From an uncultured Lachnospiraceae bacterium (GTDB taxonomy: Bacteria > Bacillota > Clostridia > Lachnospirales > Lachnospiraceae), in assembly GCA_946558695.1 (NCBI GenBank), contig CAMNTQ010000037.1, forward strand, positions 1-32,971: a stretch of DNA of 32,971 nucleotides. The letters are read 5' to 3'. Every line of letters starts with the position of its first letter. Positions within the stretch are counted from its first letter, which is position 1. The notes beneath the pieces are model-generated. The model was given only the letters and a program-made list of their open reading frames with translations. It searched no databases and had not been told where the DNA came from. This document shows, piece by piece, positions 31,887 to 32,971 of this stretch. Position numbers and translations under genes: made by a program.

Positions 31887-32463
31887 AAATATCGTACTGT
31901 GCGGAGTAGGAGGTCAGGGAACCGTCCTTGCTTCCAAATTGATTGCCGCTGCCGCTATGAATAAAAACCTTCCCGTTATGAGTGCAGAAACGATCGGCAT
32001 GGCCCAGAGAGGCGGGAGTGTGTTCAGCCATGTCCGATACGGATACAACGTCTCTTCCCCGATGATCGCAAGCGGCGAAGCAGATATCATTCTCGGATTT
32101 GAGCCAGGCGAGGCAGTACGGATGCTCCCTTTTCTAAAAGAAGGCGGCGCCGTTGTCACCAGCAGCCGGGCGATCATGCCGGTCACTGCCACCCTTTCAG
32201 GCTCCTCCTATAACGGCGGCGAGATGATCACATACCTTAGAGAACATGTAGAGAATCTTTTCGTCATCGATCCTTTGAAAGCCTGCGAAGAAATCGGTTC
32301 TCCAAAGACGCTCAACACTCTTCTTCTGGGAGCTGCCGTCTACAGCGGTGCAATTGGCCTTTCCGAGAAAGACATCAAAGAAGCAATTGCCGCGCGTCTC
32401 CCCGAAAAATTTCATGAGCTTAATTTCAAAGCTCTTGAATATGTACGCAAGCATTCTGAATAA
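31879..32463 (+). CDS. iorB: Indolepyruvate ferredoxin oxidoreductase, beta subunit
   Basis: IorB is the small subunit that completes the oxidoreductase. I take the ATG at 31879 (AAAGGCAGGTG lies before it), giving 194 residues; a GTG three codons earlier is possible. The N-terminal IVLCGVGGQGTVLASKLIAAAA and the AETIGMAQRGGSVFSHVRYG segment are typical of the gamma/beta domain of 2-oxoacid oxidoreductases. It overlaps iorA, so equal amounts are expected. The ligase gene follows in 30 bases. Confidence 0.95.
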   Translation: MNRNIVLCGVGGQGTVLASKLIAAAAMNKNLPVMSAETIGMAQRGGSVFSHVRYGYNVSSPMIASGEADIILGFEPGEAVRMLPFLKEGGAVVTSSRAIMPVTATLSGSSYNGGEMITYLREHVENLFVIDPLKACEEIGSPKTLNTLLLGAAVYSGAIGLSEKDIKEAIAARLPEKFHELNFKALEYVRKHSE

Positions 32464-32493
32464 CTTAATAAAGCAGAAAGGAATCATAAGATT

Positions 32494-32971
32494 ATGCAGA
32501 TTTCAGATTTACAGATCAGTCAAGTAAATAACCAGATTCAGGCTCTTAGAAAGGCCGGCAGTTTTTACGGAAAAAAGCTTGAGGAAGCGGGCATTTCCGG
32601 CATTTCCACACCGGAGGACTTTGTCAGACTCCCCTTTTCCGAAAAGAATGACCTCCGGGAAGCCTATCCTTTAGGACTAATGACCGCTCCTGAAGAAGAT
32701 ATCGTGCGGATACATTCCTCTTCGGGGACAACCGGGCTTCCGGTTATTATTCCTTATACCGCGAAGGATGTAGATGACTGGGCGATCATGTTCGCCCGCT
32801 GTTATGAGACGGCCGGGATCACCAACACAGACCGCATCCAGATCACTCCCGGATACGGGTTATGGACGGCTGGAATCGGTTTCCAAAGCGGTGCGGAAAA
32901 ACTGGGCGCAATGGTGATTCCTATGGGCCCCGGCAATACAGATAAGCAGCTTCAGATGATGATGGATATGA
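32494..32971 (+). CDS. Phenylacetate-CoA ligase-like enzyme, partial
   Basis: The gene runs off the right edge; 159 codons are visible. The start is the ATG 7 bases after an AAAGGAATC site. The visible part has FVRLPFSEKNDLREAYPLGL and the AMP-binding loop RIHSSSGTTGLPVIIPYT, then DRIQITPGYGLWTAGIGFQ, matching PaaK-type adenylate-forming ligases. After iorAB it most likely interconverts arylacetate and arylacetyl-CoA; in amino-acid fermenters it may run toward acid release with ATP gain. The direction is inferred. Confidence 0.9.
   Translation, partial: MQISDLQISQVNNQIQALRKAGSFYGKKLEEAGISGISTPEDFVRLPFSEKNDLREAYPLGLMTAPEEDIVRIHSSSGTTGLPVIIPYTAKDVDDWAIMFARCYETAGITNTDRIQITPGYGLWTAGIGFQSGAEKLGAMVIPMGPGNTDKQLQMMMDM

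Noticed and set aside
1-32971. CRISPR array, rRNA or insertion sequence
   Set aside because: No regularly spaced repeats, rRNA signatures or transposase genes are seen.

Overview
The window looks like chromosome of an anaerobic, gut-type Firmicute, most likely a Lachnospiraceae member. This is inferred from gene content and style: clpC-radA neighbours, a purE-purM-purN-purD cluster, iorAB with an arylacetate-CoA ligase, a GH36 alpha-galactosidase, many AGGAGG ribosome sites and GTG/TTG starts. No species call is possible from the sequence alone.

Left third (1-8400). Two tandem minus-strand genes encode secreted Ig-like (BIG2-type) repeat proteins with a Cys/His-rich tail; the first runs off the left edge. 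They are followed by a compact, AT-rich integrative element on the plus strand: two HTH regulators with palindromic operators, a small unknown protein, a membrane-anchored FtsK/TcpA-type ATPase, another small unknown protein, a strongly structured non-coding stretch, an HUH rolling-circle Rep/relaxase-like protein, an excisionase and a tyrosine integrase. Three GGGGTCA repeats and the 3' part of a tRNA-Trp gene (anticodon CCA) follow the integrase. That fragment is best read as the right attachment site. No intact tRNA-Trp lies to its left in the window, so the left end is probably outside and the Ig-like genes may be cargo. A frameshifted remnant of a RecG-like/HATPase_c_4 regulator sits just beyond the att site.

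Middle (8900-22400). A secreted protein with PPC-like beta domains (minus) and a type-Ic aspartate aminotransferase (plus) are divergent. A stress/repair operon on the minus strand reads gntR(YtrA-type)-clpC-small unknown-radA; the GntR regulator has a dyad over its own -10. Alanine dehydrogenase is divergent from an RpiR regulator. An AraC regulator and a GH36 alpha-galactosidase follow, with no transporter next to them.

Right third (22400-32971). A minus-strand run appears to be one nucleotide-synthesis neighbourhood: pyrE, a 50-residue membrane peptide, a VanZ-like protein, a small membrane protein and an M29-type aminopeptidase with a long N-terminal extension, then purE-purM-purN-purD with its own promoter inside the end of the aminopeptidase gene. 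Divergent from pyrE is an operon of iorA-iorB and a phenylacetate-CoA ligase-like gene cut by the right edge, for oxidative decarboxylation of aromatic 2-oxoacids to aryl-acetyl-CoA and its interconversion with the free acid.

The most novel-looking parts are the FtsK + HUH-Rep + Xis + Int element with its nested-palindrome region at 5624-5852, the paired Ig-like proteins with a Cys/His tail, and the GntR-headed clpC operon.
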